Below are positions 33,552 through 46,067 of a stretch of 64,000 nt of DNA, piece after piece. The DNA is from Moelleriella libera RCEF 2490. Its lineage: Eukaryota > Ascomycota > Sordariomycetes > Hypocreales > Clavicipitaceae. Every line of letters begins with the position of its first letter. The first letter of the stretch is position 1. The stretch spans positions 2,757,430-2,821,429 of the forward strand of contig AZGY01000001.1 in assembly GCA_001636675.1 (NCBI GenBank), given 5' to 3'. The translations under genes and the position numbers were made by a program. The notes under the pieces were generated by a model, which saw only the letters and a program-made list of their open reading frames with translations, was not told where the DNA came from and searched no databases.

Positions 33552-36500
33552 GGCCGACAAAGACACTGCTCAGTGAGCCAACGAGGGGCATGCAGAATGT
33601 CGCGATGGCGAATTGGTCTCGCGATAGCGGGGGTGTCATTCTCTTATCACTTTGCATCAAAGTGGCCGATAACCGGAAAGACCGAGGGCCGCTTTGGCTC
33701 CGAACCTTGCACCGCGCGATGAGCGAAGTACTTCTCAACTACAACGGTCTTGTAGTGATTAAGATGCCATTGATTGAGCCATGGGGAAACAAGTAGTGGA
33801 CGATTCAACGAGCAGGCGCCCCAGGAAAGAGCACTGATCTACTCCGTACAGCGAGGTCATTGGCCCATACCTCTGGGCATCATAGAGAGGACCGCTACGC
33901 TATCATTGGCTGGCTGCCATGCGGTGGGTACGGAAAGCATGGAGTCAGGTTTCCTTGTACATCGAAACGTACTCTTTGATTAATTCGTTGTATCCCGGAA
34001 AATAAATTTCGACAAGAGAATTTTTTGAAGATTTTTGATTTGAACCTTTCACTAGTGTTTGTTGTTTGCTTATTGTTCGAACAAAGCGAAAGCTTTCGTG
34101 AAAGATGTTCCCGATCTCTTGACTTTCTGACATCTACTGGTTGTCTACGACTGCTGCTTAGGAAGCCTTTCTTTCCGGCATGTATCGTGCCCCCATGCAC
34201 TGGAGCTTCTCACCACTCTTGAGCTCCTCGAGCGGGCAATTACACATGTTCCTACTTGGCCACCGTCTTTTTTGCTCTCCAGTGATTGTTTGACAACAGA
34301 CTTGCGTTACTGAAAGCGCGGAACTTCATTTTTTGCCCTGCGTGAGACACCTGTCTCATCCATAAAATCATTCTCCGAGAAAACGGGGAGCCCGGTCGAA
34401 AATTGTGCTTGCAGTCAATTATTGGCCATGGATGACACAATGCTTGATTGATAGCAGGCTACCCCGTAGTGTCACTCATTAGATTTTCGCTTGCTAGCTG
34501 TTGATTTTGCCCCACATCAGTCACCAACTCTATTGCCTCAATCATGAATTCTCTTATAGAGCTGCCAGTAGACTTTGACAGGGCTGCACAAACCTAAAAT
34601 CCTGTCAGATTGTACCTATTGCAACCGGAAAAAAAAGATGGAACGCGTAGGCTCTCGACTCCGGCCGCTCGCTGTGCCTATTAATTCGAGGGAAAACGGA
34701 GCACAGACTGCGAACCTTACGCCGACGATACCAGCAAAACACCACTGAGCAGGGCAGGCTCAGAGTTCTTAACCTCAACATGTAATCAGATGTCAGACCA
34801 GCTTGCCTCTCCGTCGCATTGGAATTGGCGACTGCGGTTCCGTACGGGACACGTTGTTATTGCGGCAGCACCTACAAACACCCATCGCGCTCAAGCGAGA
34901 GGATGCGAGCCCTTGCAGAGACGTTGCAAACGAGGTATCCATCTAGTCTCAGATCCACGACGTACAACTATCACGAACCATGATACCTCGGTGCTTCAGT
35001 CTGATGCCCGAGAAAGATCCTCTATGGAAGAAACTTCTGCCATTGTTACCCGATGGGTCCAAAGCTTGCAGAGCGATGATCAGCGAAAAGATCGAGCCCT
35101 TGTCACGCCAAACACAAAGCCTGCTGGTCAAAGATAATATGGACCCGAGGGCAGTTCTCTGAAAGAAGTAGAGGTCTCGAGCGGGGAGAGGGAGCACTGT
35201 CTTGCTCGTATCTATCTTGGTCGGAGGAGACAAATGCAATCGAACCTGGCCGCGCGCAGACCTCGCTTCTTGAAACTACACAATTTTCTTCTCCACGCTG
35301 GTCAAGCAAAAGAGCTGGGGCTGCCCCTCCGGCCGCGAAAGGCATGGCAGGAGCATTGGCGGCACTGCGCTGGAGATTCAGGATCAACGCTGCCGACATC
35401 GAATTCGTTCTGGGGGCGCGCCGTGTGCGTGGGGTGACGGAGGGGGGATGAGAGTGACTGCCACCGCTGAACATGGTGCAATTGGCGAGCACGCCCTGTA
35501 AAAGCTCGATTTCGACTGTTGCCGACATATCACTGCAGACGAAATTGGACTCACATCCATCGCCAAGGCGTTTTGGCGAAATGATCCCTACCTTCCCCGC
35601 CCAGATAGCACGTCTGAGAGCGACAGAGAGCTTTGGGACATCTTCTCGATGGAATATCAGCGCGCGGCAAATGAGATTATACGAATCTTTCCTCGGCCGG
35701 GGGAGGACGATGAGACGTTACGCAAGCTCGTACGCGACACGGTCACCAGAATCACTGAGACCAGGAGAAAATGGGACCGAGGGGCGCATTTCTGATTTCT
35801 GCTGTAAGCATTGGATCTGGGAGGTGCTGAAGAAACATAACTCTATGGGAGAATCGCGAGCGATGACGATTGCGGAAAGCCAAGGAACGGAAGCGGAGCG
35901 ATAAACTCTTTGTAGCCTACACCTATCACTTATCGACTCCCTTATCTGTACTTCGTGCCCGCCAATGACGGGCCCCTCTGACAGACGGGGTGACTCACCC
36001 TCATGGTGCGTCGAAATCACGCCTGCAATGGCGCCTTCAGCTGCCGGTGATGATGATGCAATTGCTACAACTGTCCCCGGATGCGATTTTCGATTTGTGT
36101 CATGCAGGCGCCGCTTGTGCTCCTCCATACTGGTGCGGAATTTGTGATCATTAATTCGGCACAGCAATCCCCACTACTACGTTCGTTTTGTGTATGCGTT
36201 GCGAGCGTGCGCTTCCGGACAGTCCAGTCCCATCTTGAGGGCCTTCGCCGAGGATCTGAGGGCTCGTCCGTAAGGCATTCTGAAGCAGTATCCAGGTGGC
36301 CCGCCCGCACCGGCAGCATATAGCCACGGTCCCATGCTTGTGTTGTGTTGAAGATTGCGAAGCGACTTGGAAAAGCCGACGGGCCAACTATTCAATCGCA
36401 ACGAGGCATTGGGACAACAGCGTTTTGGATCACAAGGAACGCAACGTCAAGGAGTTTGCAGCTCCCCCCTACTCCAGGCCGCTCGTCCGTTTGTCCCCCC

Positions 36501-36814
36501 TAAACTTGAAAACACGTCACTGCTTGATCCTTTCACCAGACACAGCACAACTTTTCAAAAGAGAACTCTGAACGCATCCACCCAGCCTATGCCAAGACGC
36601 CCAGTCTCTGCTCGAACTTGACTTTGTTAATATAGACAGGGCTCTCTGTACACAGTGTAATAAGGTTTGATGCCAGGGGGTCTCATTGTCAAGGATTGCC
36701 TCATGAACGAGACTGTCACACCACGCCTACCGTTGCATCCAATTTTGTCCTGAGGGGAAAAGAGCACATCCTATAATTGTGCCGAAAATCGTCGTCTGAC
36801 CGAAACTGGTGGAA
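33552..36814. other. Gene-poor region with gene-relic fragments
   Basis: 3.3 kb between the TPR gene and the MFS transporter. No intact gene; a degenerate Zn-cluster-like fragment set lies at 34544-35795. Stops and frameshifts interrupt all protein-like stretches. Confidence 0.5.
34544..35795 (+). pseudogene. Decayed gene, possible Zn(II)2Cys6 transcription factor relic
   Basis: Protein-like pieces lie in order on the plus strand. ATG at 34544 starts MNSLIELPVDFDRAAQT, then a TAA at 34595-34597. Shifting frame by one base continues into DCTYCNRKKKMERVGSRLRP, which resembles the start of a fungal Zn-cluster domain (CxxC then basic residues) but lacks the remaining cysteines, and stops at 34746. 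Further open pieces follow at 34980-35162 (LMPEKDPLWKKLLPLLPDG) and 35502-35795 (98 codons, with WRNDPYLPRPDSTSESDREL and a charged helical end). No set of introns I could see joins them without stops. It lies upstream of the transporter gene in the same orientation. That all pieces belong to one gene is inference. Confidence 0.35.
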
Positions 36815-38729
36815 ATGATGAATCATGATGATCATGGGGAGGATGGACAACAACATCACGATGAGGAGCAATTGTCACGAGGACCGGACGAGCACGAACC
36901 GCTCCTCTCATCAGCCGAAAGCGATTGGAAGGCGCCGAATGGATTTATTTGGGTTCAGATAGCACTGATGAGTAATGTCTTTCTGTTCGCATTTGACGGG
37001 ACCATCATGGCCACGAGCTATGCCGTCATCAGCTCGGAATTTGGCGCGACAAACACTGCATCCTGGCTGACCACGGCCTATCTTATCTCATCTACCGCCT
37101 TACAACCACTCTACGGCCGAATCTCTGACATATTTGGCCGTCGGATATGCTTTGTCGTCTCCACCAGTCTATTTGGCGTCGGATGTCTTGCTTGCGCGCT
37201 CTCCAACAGCATGATTGTTCTCATTGCCATGCGGGCGTTGACAGGCGTTGGTGGTGGCGGCCTGCAGGTCATGGCCACGATTGTGAACTCTGATCTGATA
37301 CCATTTCGCAGGCGGGGCATATACCAAGCCATGCAAAACGGCATTTTTGGTCTCGGGGCCATCAGCGGAGCCTCTCTGGGAGGGATTATAGCAGATACGA
37401 TTGGATGGCGGTGGTGCTTCCTCTTGCAAATCCCAGTCTCTTTTTTTGCCCTGATTGTGGGCAGCGTTGTCCTCCGCCATGAGGCTTCTGGAACACTGCT
37501 GGCCCTTGGCGAAGGATTGGGAGTCATGTGGGCGCGCGTCGATTTGCTTGGGGCCGTCTTGCTTCTAGGCGCCGTGTCGAACCAGCTGTTGGCCCTCAGT
37601 CTGGGGGGCAACTCATTACCATGGGGCAGCCCGACGGTTGTCGGATGTTTCACGGCAAGTCTGACTCTCTCGGCCATGTTCGTGCTGGTCGAGAGCCGTA
37701 CCCTGGCGGTTCCGATGGTTCCTCTTCGCCTTTTGAAAGGACGATTGCCAATTGCGACGCAATCAGCCAACATCGCCGCGGGATGTGCAGCATATGGGGT
37801 AAGATTTCCGGGCTGTCTGCACTGCGAGACCATCGCCGAGCAACGCTGACTTCTCTCCGTCGCAGCTGTTGTTTCTGATGCCGTTGTTCTTCCAGGTTGT
37901 GTTGCTGGAGTCGGCATCAAAGGCCGGCACTCGGCTCATCCTTCCGTCTTTGGCCACGCCTGTCGGCTCGGTTACGGCGGGAGTCATCATGTCTCGCTAC
38001 GGGAGGCTCATTGGCATGATGCGCAATGGGTTGCTATTCATGGCGGTTGGCAACGGCTTGCTGACGTCTCTGCGCTTTGCAGACTCCAACTGGAAGTACT
38101 TTGCATATCTCATCCCCGCTAATTTCGGCCAAGGAATTGTGTACCCATCAATTCTATTCACATCCCTCGCTTCGTTCGAGCATGAAGGTGTGTTGAAACA
38201 GGCCCAACCACGCTGCCTGAGCCCTCGCTCACAAGAGCCACTGTAGACCACGCCGTATGCACGTCTACTGTTTACCTGTTGCGATCGCTCGGCGGAGTTT
38301 GGGGGGTCTCCCTCACCTCGGCGATCGTCCAGACGACGCTGAGCACCCGCTTGCCAGATGCATTGAATCACGTCCCGGACAAGGCAAGGGTGGGTGGCAC
38401 CCTGTCACGGTGTGAACCATCACGAGAGCGCCTTAATCCTGACCTTGAAGGACACTGACACGGACTTTGCCTAGCTGATTGATCGGATTCGTCACGCTAC
38501 CTCCAGCATTCGTGACCTTCCACCACATGTCCAACTGGCCGTCCGCCACGTGTATTTTGACGGAATCAGGCTCGCCTTTGGTGCGTGTACAGCGGTAGCA
38601 GTGATAGGCGTAGTAGCGTCGTTCACCGCAACTGCGTCAAAAATGCGGAGTACGCATTAATCTGCGAATGCCACATCATGAATCAAACAACATGCACGCA
38701 AGGGTCAGCTTGTGTCACCTGCATCGTTA
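36815..38729 (+). CDS. MFS transporter, vacuolar basic amino acid (Vba) / DHA2-like type
   Basis: Proton-coupled membrane transporter; relatives export basic amino acids or drugs at the vacuolar or plasma membrane. Exons 36815-37798, 37866-38187, 38247-38389 and 38475-38729; 567 aa with about 14 membrane segments. Visible family motifs: FDGTIMATSYAVISSEFGA in segment 1, then SWLTTAYLISSTALQPLYGRISDIFGRR (positions about 37063-37143; motif A, GRxSDxFGRR) and RALTGVGGGG (motif C-like region). The acidic, His-rich N-terminus with EHEPLLSS resembles a dileucine vacuolar sorting signal. Exon 3 could end at 38383 (GC donor) or 38389 (GT donor); I chose GT because it keeps family spacing before LIDRIRHA. 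The last residues after TATASK are poorly conserved, so the exact stop is less certain. An in-frame GTG just upstream was ignored. Confidence 0.88.
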
Positions 38730-41152
38730 GTTTTGAATACGTTGAGGCCCTGTTACAAACCGGAGGCCAGTCTCAACGTCGGCGAACTTGAGCGACAAAG
38801 ATTCAAGAGGCATGAAGGGAGGTACACTAACAAGTAAATGGATTAAATCTGAAAACGAAAGGGCCCTCTTGGGACACAGTGTCAAGCTCAACGCCGAGCG
38901 GAAATGCATGGCAGACATCGTGGAACGTCTTGGCTTCATGCTCAAAGTTGCACCGATGCATCCGCATTCTGCCCCGGAATCACCCCACACATACCAGCTT
39001 TGCAATCGAACATCACCCCGTGCGTGTTCAAACAGGCGGCAGCAGTCGACTGGGCCTTTCCACAGTGATGACGATATACGGCAAAAATCAATATCCACTC
39101 ATGACACGATTGCTACCAAACAATTACCGGTCCTGGGGATCAGGAGCAGAACCTTTGCGCATTCAGCCCCTTTATCGTCTCGACTGTTGGTGCCCGAGAA
39201 TCGAGGGGGTAAAACGAAAAAAAAAGCAAAGAGAAGACAAAGAGGAGGTAAGGCGGGGGGTTTACATTGTTATGGGTGGGTCAGTCCAAGTCTACAATTC
39301 ACTGGCCAGCCTCTTCCGATCCCTGACAATCCGGCAAAGTTGTGCAGATACATGCCAAGGCCTATTTTAGTACGGTGCTTCGTAACGTCTTCCGTTTGCG
39401 GGCTGAACCGTGCGTCAACAGGGCCTAGCATTTTTTTTTATTTGGGAATTGATCCTTCGCTCCTTTGTCCGAGCTCGTGGGACCGACACTGGCGCCTCTC
39501 TTTCTGGGGGCCAGCACCGTTGGCGTTTTGCTTGAGCAACGTGCGTATAGGGATGAGCCCATGGTGGTAGGATCGTTCTCCGCCGAGGACGCATCTCGGT
39601 GTTACGTTCACCTTGTGGCCGAGTGATTTGAAGACTCGGCATGGGGTCTGCTAACCCTTGCCAAGATCAAGTAGAGTTTGAGGGGAGATTGGTTGTTATG
39701 GGGGCGCTATTGCTGTGCTTTCATGGAACGAGAAGACAGCTCAGATGTGACAGCGAGGCTCACCCAAGTCGCGGTGCACTTTGGTCCGTCCCCCATCGGT
39801 CATCGACGCTCGCCGAACGTTGGGCATGAGGTGCTGGTATCACGCGTCCCAAGGCGAGGCAGAACGGCAGGGGTTTTGCACAGAGGCCGTCTCCCCGGAA
39901 TGGGAAGCAGACCTCAGGGACTTGTGTGCTGTAAAGACGATTGCCTGGCGCGCGTCCACGCGTCGGACCGACCTGTACAGACGATGTAGCATCGCTGATG
40001 AATCGCCTTGTGGGTCATCTCTGCATTTTCTAGAAAGCCAGAGAGCCGTCACGTTGACAATTCGAAGCAGGGATGCAGCTGTCTTTCATTAGAGGTAGAG
40101 ACACGACAAAGCCCGCCATGACGAGAACTGGTTCGTGTGCCTGTCGCTCCACCAACAGATTAATTGGTCTGTTCGGCAAGTTCCACGGCCCCATGTGTAC
40201 AAAGTCTCGCTTCCAACTGCGGCAAAGACGTGGCATCGCATCCTATCAGAAAGCAAAGTACATATAGTACCGCATGCACGGCGTGCCACGGCGAATGACT
40301 TGTCAAAAGCGGATACAACGATCGCAAGCTTCCTTTCAGCGAGGGCACGGACAGTCAACTGCGAGTGTCCTCAATGCTGCGCTGATACTACAGCAGCCGC
40401 CCGGAGGACGTAATGCAGGTACGCCTGCGAAGCAACCCGAGCGGGTTCCCGAGCCCTTGCGGGATGGCGCGTCCGGGTAGTAGGCGAATCTGATAGGACG
40501 TTGGGCCTCGAATGACTCAAGTTATGCATTTGGCTGTCCCCCCCCCCCGGGGACCTCTGCAAGCAATCGAGCGAGACCCAACGCCGCTCGCTGTGCGTCT
40601 GTTCGAGGTACCTGGGCCTGGGATGGGATGGGATGGGGGGTTCAGCAGTAGGGATTGTGCATTACCGAAACAGGATTAAACACATGTCGGCATTCCCGCA
40701 CGACAACGTGTCTTCCAGGATATGCTATTCGTCGCGTTTGTTGACGGGCGCCAAAAGTCTGTCTTTGAGGCGTTTATTTCAAATACGATTTATGGCTTGG
40801 GTAAGAACCGAACCACTTGCTAGGACGACATTGATCCGAACCCCGAAGCGCAGCCGATTCAAGTCGGACCGGCCCTTGGAGCATAACATTACCTTGAAGC
40901 AAAGTCGAGCGTGACAGCAAGTGCTTTCTTTCTTCTTTCTTTCTTTTTTCCCCCCCTCTCGCCCACGCGATACTTTGAGCCGCACGTACACGGTAGCCGC
41001 CAAGGCTGCCAAAGGAATTATTTATTTTTGTCTTTGCTACTACATAAAGTCCAGCGGCCTTCTTGGCCCTTTTACTTTCATGTGTCTATCTATTCAAGTC
41101 TGATCTGAAGCCGACCGATTAATCTCATCTACCTGCAAGAGATATAGGGAAG
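38730..41152. other. Intergenic, 2.4 kb
   Basis: No supportable gene. A 260-codon frame (38788-39570, plus) starts without an ATG, has no domain and is compositionally irregular. A (GGGAT)n tract lies at 40620-40637 and a C-run near 40540. T/C-rich sequence at 40925-40965 precedes the next gene and suits a promoter. Confidence 0.5.
40620..40637. repeat. (GGGAT)n short tandem repeat
   Basis: Three and a half copies of a 5-bp unit followed by a G run. Confidence 0.85.
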
Positions 41153-41827
41153 ATGGCGATCCAAAACAAGCGTCAAGGCCATTACTTCGATTTCGTGGTG
41201 TCTGTCGCTTCACTGAAGGAAGACGATTCTGACCTCTTGCGCGACTTCACATCTCTGCGTCTGAGGACATCGCAAGAACAGCTCAGCGACTCGTCGTGTT
41301 CCGATTATTCCTGTGACGAGCGTTCAATAGACTCTAGTCTATATTCGAGTGCTGCAGGGAAGAATGATAGCGCCATGGACCAACCCAGCCCCTCGAACCC
41401 ACCAACAGAGCCTCTCGTGCATCATGAAACCGATCTTTCCTTTCTATGTTTGGGCGACGACACGCTTCAGGACCTCAGCCAGCTAGACGAATACCATCTT
41501 GGGCTGCTGCAGACGGCGGGCTCCAATCCAAAGTCATACAAGCCGTCATTTCGTCGCAACGGCGTCATTCTCCAACAAAACGAGCCTCTTAAATGCCCCG
41601 CGCCAGACGTTCAGAAGATCCGCCCCGCCCCTAGGTCGAAGCCAAAGCCACGGAACCTGGTCTTGTCGCAGCATAGACACATTCCCCACAAGGACTATCA
41701 ACGCGAAAGCTTTTGGCTTTATGAGGAGGAGACAGTGACGCCACGCGTAACGCTCACAAGATACGACCTGCGGTCTGACGAAAAAGAGATATATGGATGG
41801 AAGCATGGCACGACGAGCAAACGATGA
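41153..41827 (+). CDS. Orphan Ser-rich protein, function unknown
   Basis: Single exon, 224 aa. I recognise no domain. The N-terminal third is Ser/Asp-rich (SDSSCSDYSCDERSIDSS), the middle has DDTLQDLSQLDEYHLGLLQ, a possible amphipathic helix, and the C-terminal half is Pro/Lys/Arg-rich (RPAPRSKPKPR) ending YDLRSDEKEIYGWKHG. There is no signal peptide or membrane segment; the basic patch could be a nuclear signal. The continuous frame, ATG in purine-rich context (AAGATGG) and a CT-rich promoter support a real gene. It may be a lineage-specific regulatory protein; that is a guess. Confidence 0.6.
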   Translation: MAIQNKRQGHYFDFVVSVASLKEDDSDLLRDFTSLRLRTSQEQLSDSSCSDYSCDERSIDSSLYSSAAGKNDSAMDQPSPSNPPTEPLVHHETDLSFLCLGDDTLQDLSQLDEYHLGLLQTAGSNPKSYKPSFRRNGVILQQNEPLKCPAPDVQKIRPAPRSKPKPRNLVLSQHRHIPHKDYQRESFWLYEEETVTPRVTLTRYDLRSDEKEIYGWKHGTTSKR

Positions 41828-44800
41828 CACGATGCGGATCGATGAGGACAAAAGGAATACTTCATGGCGTTGCAGCACCGGTCTGAGGCGCATTGCTTCC
41901 AATAAGCAGGCGGCGCCGTGCCCTGCATCGCGAAAGGGCCTATCGACCAGTCAGACACGTTGAACGACTTGAGCTTCTTACCTTGGGCCCGGTCTGTGAC
42001 CAGCGCTCATTCAGCGCATCATCCACCTAGCCTGAGAGACATTTCACAGATATGTCTCACAGCGGCGCACGCGCGAGGCGATGGCTGGATTCTGGTGCAA
42101 ATTAGTGATCTTCTACGAGGTGCCGCTTGAGCTCTCTTCCACTGTATGCATATACAGCTTTCTGAATAAACTCTCCTCAGCGAAAGGAGCCTTCATCTTC
42201 ATCTTCTATCTCTACGTGTCGGCTTTGGTGGTGACCGCTCTCTTTACGGGCTCAAAAACATGACTTTTAGTGACTCAACGAAGCGGCACGGCCAGAAGTA
42301 GCGAAGTAGAGTAGCGACTCAATCACAACCCTGAATCGTCGTTTCAGATCTTGACTTGACGTTTTCAGTAGTGATCGCTCTCGCTATTGGCCCGCGAACA
42401 TTCATCAAATTGACAAAGTGACGAGAAGGAAGAAGCACCGCCAGAAGCAGCAAAGTATAATAGCAACTACTCATTCATAACATTGCTGTTGAATGCAGGT
42501 TCGGCACTTTGGCACGACGAGCTCACTGAGCAAGTAGCAGGCCGTACGGTGTAGACTGGACCGACAGACACCCTCAATCTCACGCCCATGAGCAGTCCCC
42601 GTTGTGAATCGCTCATCAAGCAGGCGCTTCATCGATCCAGCCCCATTGAGATCCCAATCAGCATCTCGAGACCAGACACAGCACAGACTCGATCCCACCT
42701 AATAACAGAGAACCTCGTACGAGGTCACATTTTCTTCCTCTTGCCAAGAGCCCGAATAATTTCGCCCGTGTGATCCGGAGCCCGAAACCTGAAAGCTGGC
42801 CCCAATCACATTTTTTCTTTCTCCTGCGAGAGCCTTTACCAACCCCAGAATAACTTTTCGTCTTACGCCTCATGCGCATATTGCCCAAATTGGCAAGAGG
42901 CTGGGGTTTCGCATCCCGCCACTGCGGAATGCAACCTCCCTAGAGGAAGCAGAAAAAGAAAAGGCAAAAAAGAAAAAAAAAGAGGATTGCAGTCTGAGGA
43001 CCGCATACATGCGTGTTGGCCCGCGGCCTTGGTCGGGGGATCTGCACGTCGCCTGTTCGGGACCTCAACCGAAATGGTGCCATACCGCGCTCTTTTTTTC
43101 TTTCTTTTTTTTCCCCCCCCCTTTATTGTTGCTTTTTCCGTCGTACCTGCTCCAGATGACATACGTCATTGTACATTTTTCTGACATTTCTGAGACATGG
43201 GGGAGGACCGTCATAAACAATCTTCAGAAGGGGAAGAGGCCCCCCCTCCCCATTTTCTCCCTGCCGCGCTCTCCCATGCGTGTCACAGAACGGTAGGATA
43301 GGCAACGTGAGGTGACAAAAGGGCTATGATGACGCGCCTTTGCGCTCCGAAGATTATCGGTATAGCAACACTATTCTTGGTGGTCATCATTGCTATCAAC
43401 AAACGAGGTAGACTGAATGGGTTCCTATTTTGTGACTTTTGGTAGTTCTTGGCAAGCAATACTATGCCATCCCCGTCTCTTCCTCTTGCAGATGTACCTG
43501 ATTCATGTTAGAGATGTGTTTCCGGAAAGAAAGCAATCGCAGCAACGCAAAGACAAGGTAGGTGCTGACAATCCCCCCCCTTCGAAAACTCGGTCTGTCA
43601 GTTGCGTCAGTTGCGTCATACGTAAGATCGCACACGTCGCAGGGCCGAGACACTTTGTCAACTCCACAAGTGCTTTTCTGGCGTCACTTGGATGGCTCTT
43701 TGAAGTCGGCCCTCGCGGGTGATTGGCTCTCGAAGTGTCAGAGCATGACAGACGGGCTGACCATCGTAAGACTCGAAGACAATTCGTCCTGATTGCAGAG
43801 TGCTCCTGGTCACTCGTATCTAGATGAAACTTAAAGAGCAACTCGCACGACCAAGTGTTGACAGATGGGTAGAAAAGCGCAGACGAGCTGCTCCTGTTCC
43901 TCCAATGCGTCTCAGTAACCTAGCACCAAGTCCACAACCCTTATTTCTGCGGAACGATCGGATGCATCCAGCTTTTCTGTACCCAGAAGGCGCCCCTTAC
44001 TCAGTCGCACTATTATTCAGAGTCGAATAGTCATCGTGTTCTTTTTATCTCAATGATCGCCGAGCGGCCAGAATCATCGTTCCCGAAGCTGTTCGCTAAA
44101 CGCTCTGGCCTGGCGCATCCAATACCATCCCCATCCCATCGTTTGATGGAGCAGGTCTTGCAGCCCTTGTGTGCGGTGGTCATTGATTGCTCTCTATCTA
44201 CATGAAGTTCCGTTATCCAACATTAGCGGGAACGCCCGCGCCAGGGGAGTCTGGTAGTGCTGTCCCGCAGACCCAACTAGGACTGATAGTCTCTATGCAT
44301 TGACGCCGATATTAAACATGTTGCGCCGAACGGCTGATCTAAACGTTTTGCATGTTTCATCGGACTCGAGGCAAATTGTGTCAGGAATGATGAAATGACT
44401 GTAGAGCAGAGAGACCGGATAGACGGCCAGGCAATCTAATCGCCAGCCCGCCCATCAATCTGACACTGCTCGCGCGCCCGCGGGTCACTAATCACGAAGA
44501 CATGAACGCCCAAATGTCAACCATCGTTGCAGACGGACACAAAACCGAGCAGAATTATGGAAAGACAAGACGCTGCTGGCGATGGTCGGTCGCGAGCTTC
44601 TCCCGGATCTGAGCAACTACAAGTCGGATTGTGGATTTCCACGTTGGATTTGCTGGGATGCAGCTCTGCAACAGTGCGCAAATGTTCATATCCGACGGGG
44701 AATACATCATCTGCGAGCTTTACGGAGACAAGTAGGGCGGAAGTAGACCGTTATCTTCGGACATAATCTCACTTCTCACGTCTTGTTGGAACATCTCAGC

Positions 44801-45064
44801 AAACACGATCATGCGCAGAACTGAGCTTGGCACGCTCCTTAAATTTAGGAAAAAGACTGTGACGGGCTAGCCGTTATCTCATGTGCGCTATCGCACAGAA
44901 AAGAAAAGGGTCTGAAATATGTAGTGGTAGAAGAGAAATGGAGGGATGCAAAAATGACTCCAGTTGTTGATGCAATCTGTCGACGCATCGCCACAGAAAT
45001 GAAGGAATTTTTTTTTGCCCAGCGATAGCAATCGCAAGGGCCAGATCAGAGGAAGAGAGGAGGC
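41828..45064. other. Intergenic, 3.2 kb
   Basis: No supportable gene. There are A-rich and C-rich homopolymer stretches at 42955-42985 and 43095-43125. A 68-codon frame at 43824-44030 (plus) is protein-like in places but has no family signal. Confidence 0.5.
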
Positions 45065-46067
45065 TTAGATGTACTTGAGGAGGAGGCTGATTCCGCCGCT
45101 GATGACGCTGCCCCAGTTGACGTTACCCAGCTGCTTGACGCCCCAGGTGACAGCCTTGCCAATCCACTCGTTCCAGTTGATTCCCATCACGCCAGTTTCC
45201 ACGGCCTGAGCAGCGCTTTGAGCGACTGAGTTCAAGTTGCCGCTCTGGATCAGGGAGCTCAATCCTTCATTGAATGAGGAGACGAGGGTCTTGTAGTCGA
45301 ACGTGCCCTGGTTCTTGTTAGTGAATCCGAGCTGAGCCAAGCAAAACAGGCTGAGACGTTCTACTCACGCGAGAAAAGAGGGTGGCTACAGCCTTGACGG
45401 GGTCAGCGAGGCTGCGCTTCTCGTTTGCTAGAGTGCTGGTGTAGCTGAGAACGTTCTTGGCGGCGGCGTTCACGTCCTGTGCGCCGACGTAGCTGCGGAA
45501 GCTGTCCACACCGCTCTTGACGTAGCTGTTGGCATCAACACTGGATGCTGCCTTGCCAGCAGCCGCGATGGTGTCGGAGAACAAGCCATTGATATCTGAC
45601 TGGCCCTAAACGAGAAGTCTATTTAGTCTCTCGCGTGCTTGATTCAAGATGCCATGTCTCACTTACGCTTTGGACTTTAGATTGCGTGGTCTTGAGGGAG
45701 TCAACAATGGCAGAGCGGGCAGCTTGCACTTTTGACTGGTCTACTCCCGAGAGAGACACCAAGAGGTCACCCCAGCGCGAGGCGAGACCGCTCGCCGGTG
45801 CCGCGTCGTCTCGCTATCGAGAGTGTCAGGCGTTTTTTCAAAAGCAACAGGGGCCGAGAAGCCTTACCTTGACAACGAAGTCATGAGAAACGGCGCGTCT
45901 ACCGAATCTGGTCTCTGGTGCCGCAGCGCCTGTGTGATGTTAGTCTATTGATATGGCACTCTCCAGGATCGGCTGGGAGACGAACGGTTGTTGACAGTAG
46001 AAGCAGCTGTGAGCCCAAGAGAGCTCAGGATCAAGACGGGAGCGGTGAGAATCTGAACGGCCTTCAT
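45065..46067 (-). CDS. Secreted orphan protein with possible Kex2 sites
   Basis: My model is complement(join(45065..45307, 45369..45605, 45667..45813, 45868..45929, 45986..46067)), 256 aa; all junctions keep frame and most have fungal-type splice sites. It begins with a signal peptide (MKAVQILTAPVLILSSLGLTAAS). The mature part has no Cys. Dibasic sites occur at VVKR|DDAAP (spanning the exon 2/3 junction), FGRR|AV and NEKR|SLADP, so Kex2 processing is possible. The rest is predicted helical and Ala/Ser/Val-rich, ending in an amphipathic Trp-containing stretch (WNEWIGKAVTWGVKQLGN) and a hydrophobic end (SGGISLLLKYI). I do not recognise a family. A secreted surface protein or peptide precursor is possible. 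The donor of the first intron (GTTCGT) is the least certain point. Confidence 0.75.

Noticed and set aside
38788..39570. 260-codon plus-strand frame
   Set aside because: Begins with a TTG, no domain, erratic composition with Lys/Arg runs from an A-rich tract, and expected by chance at about this length in 64 kb.
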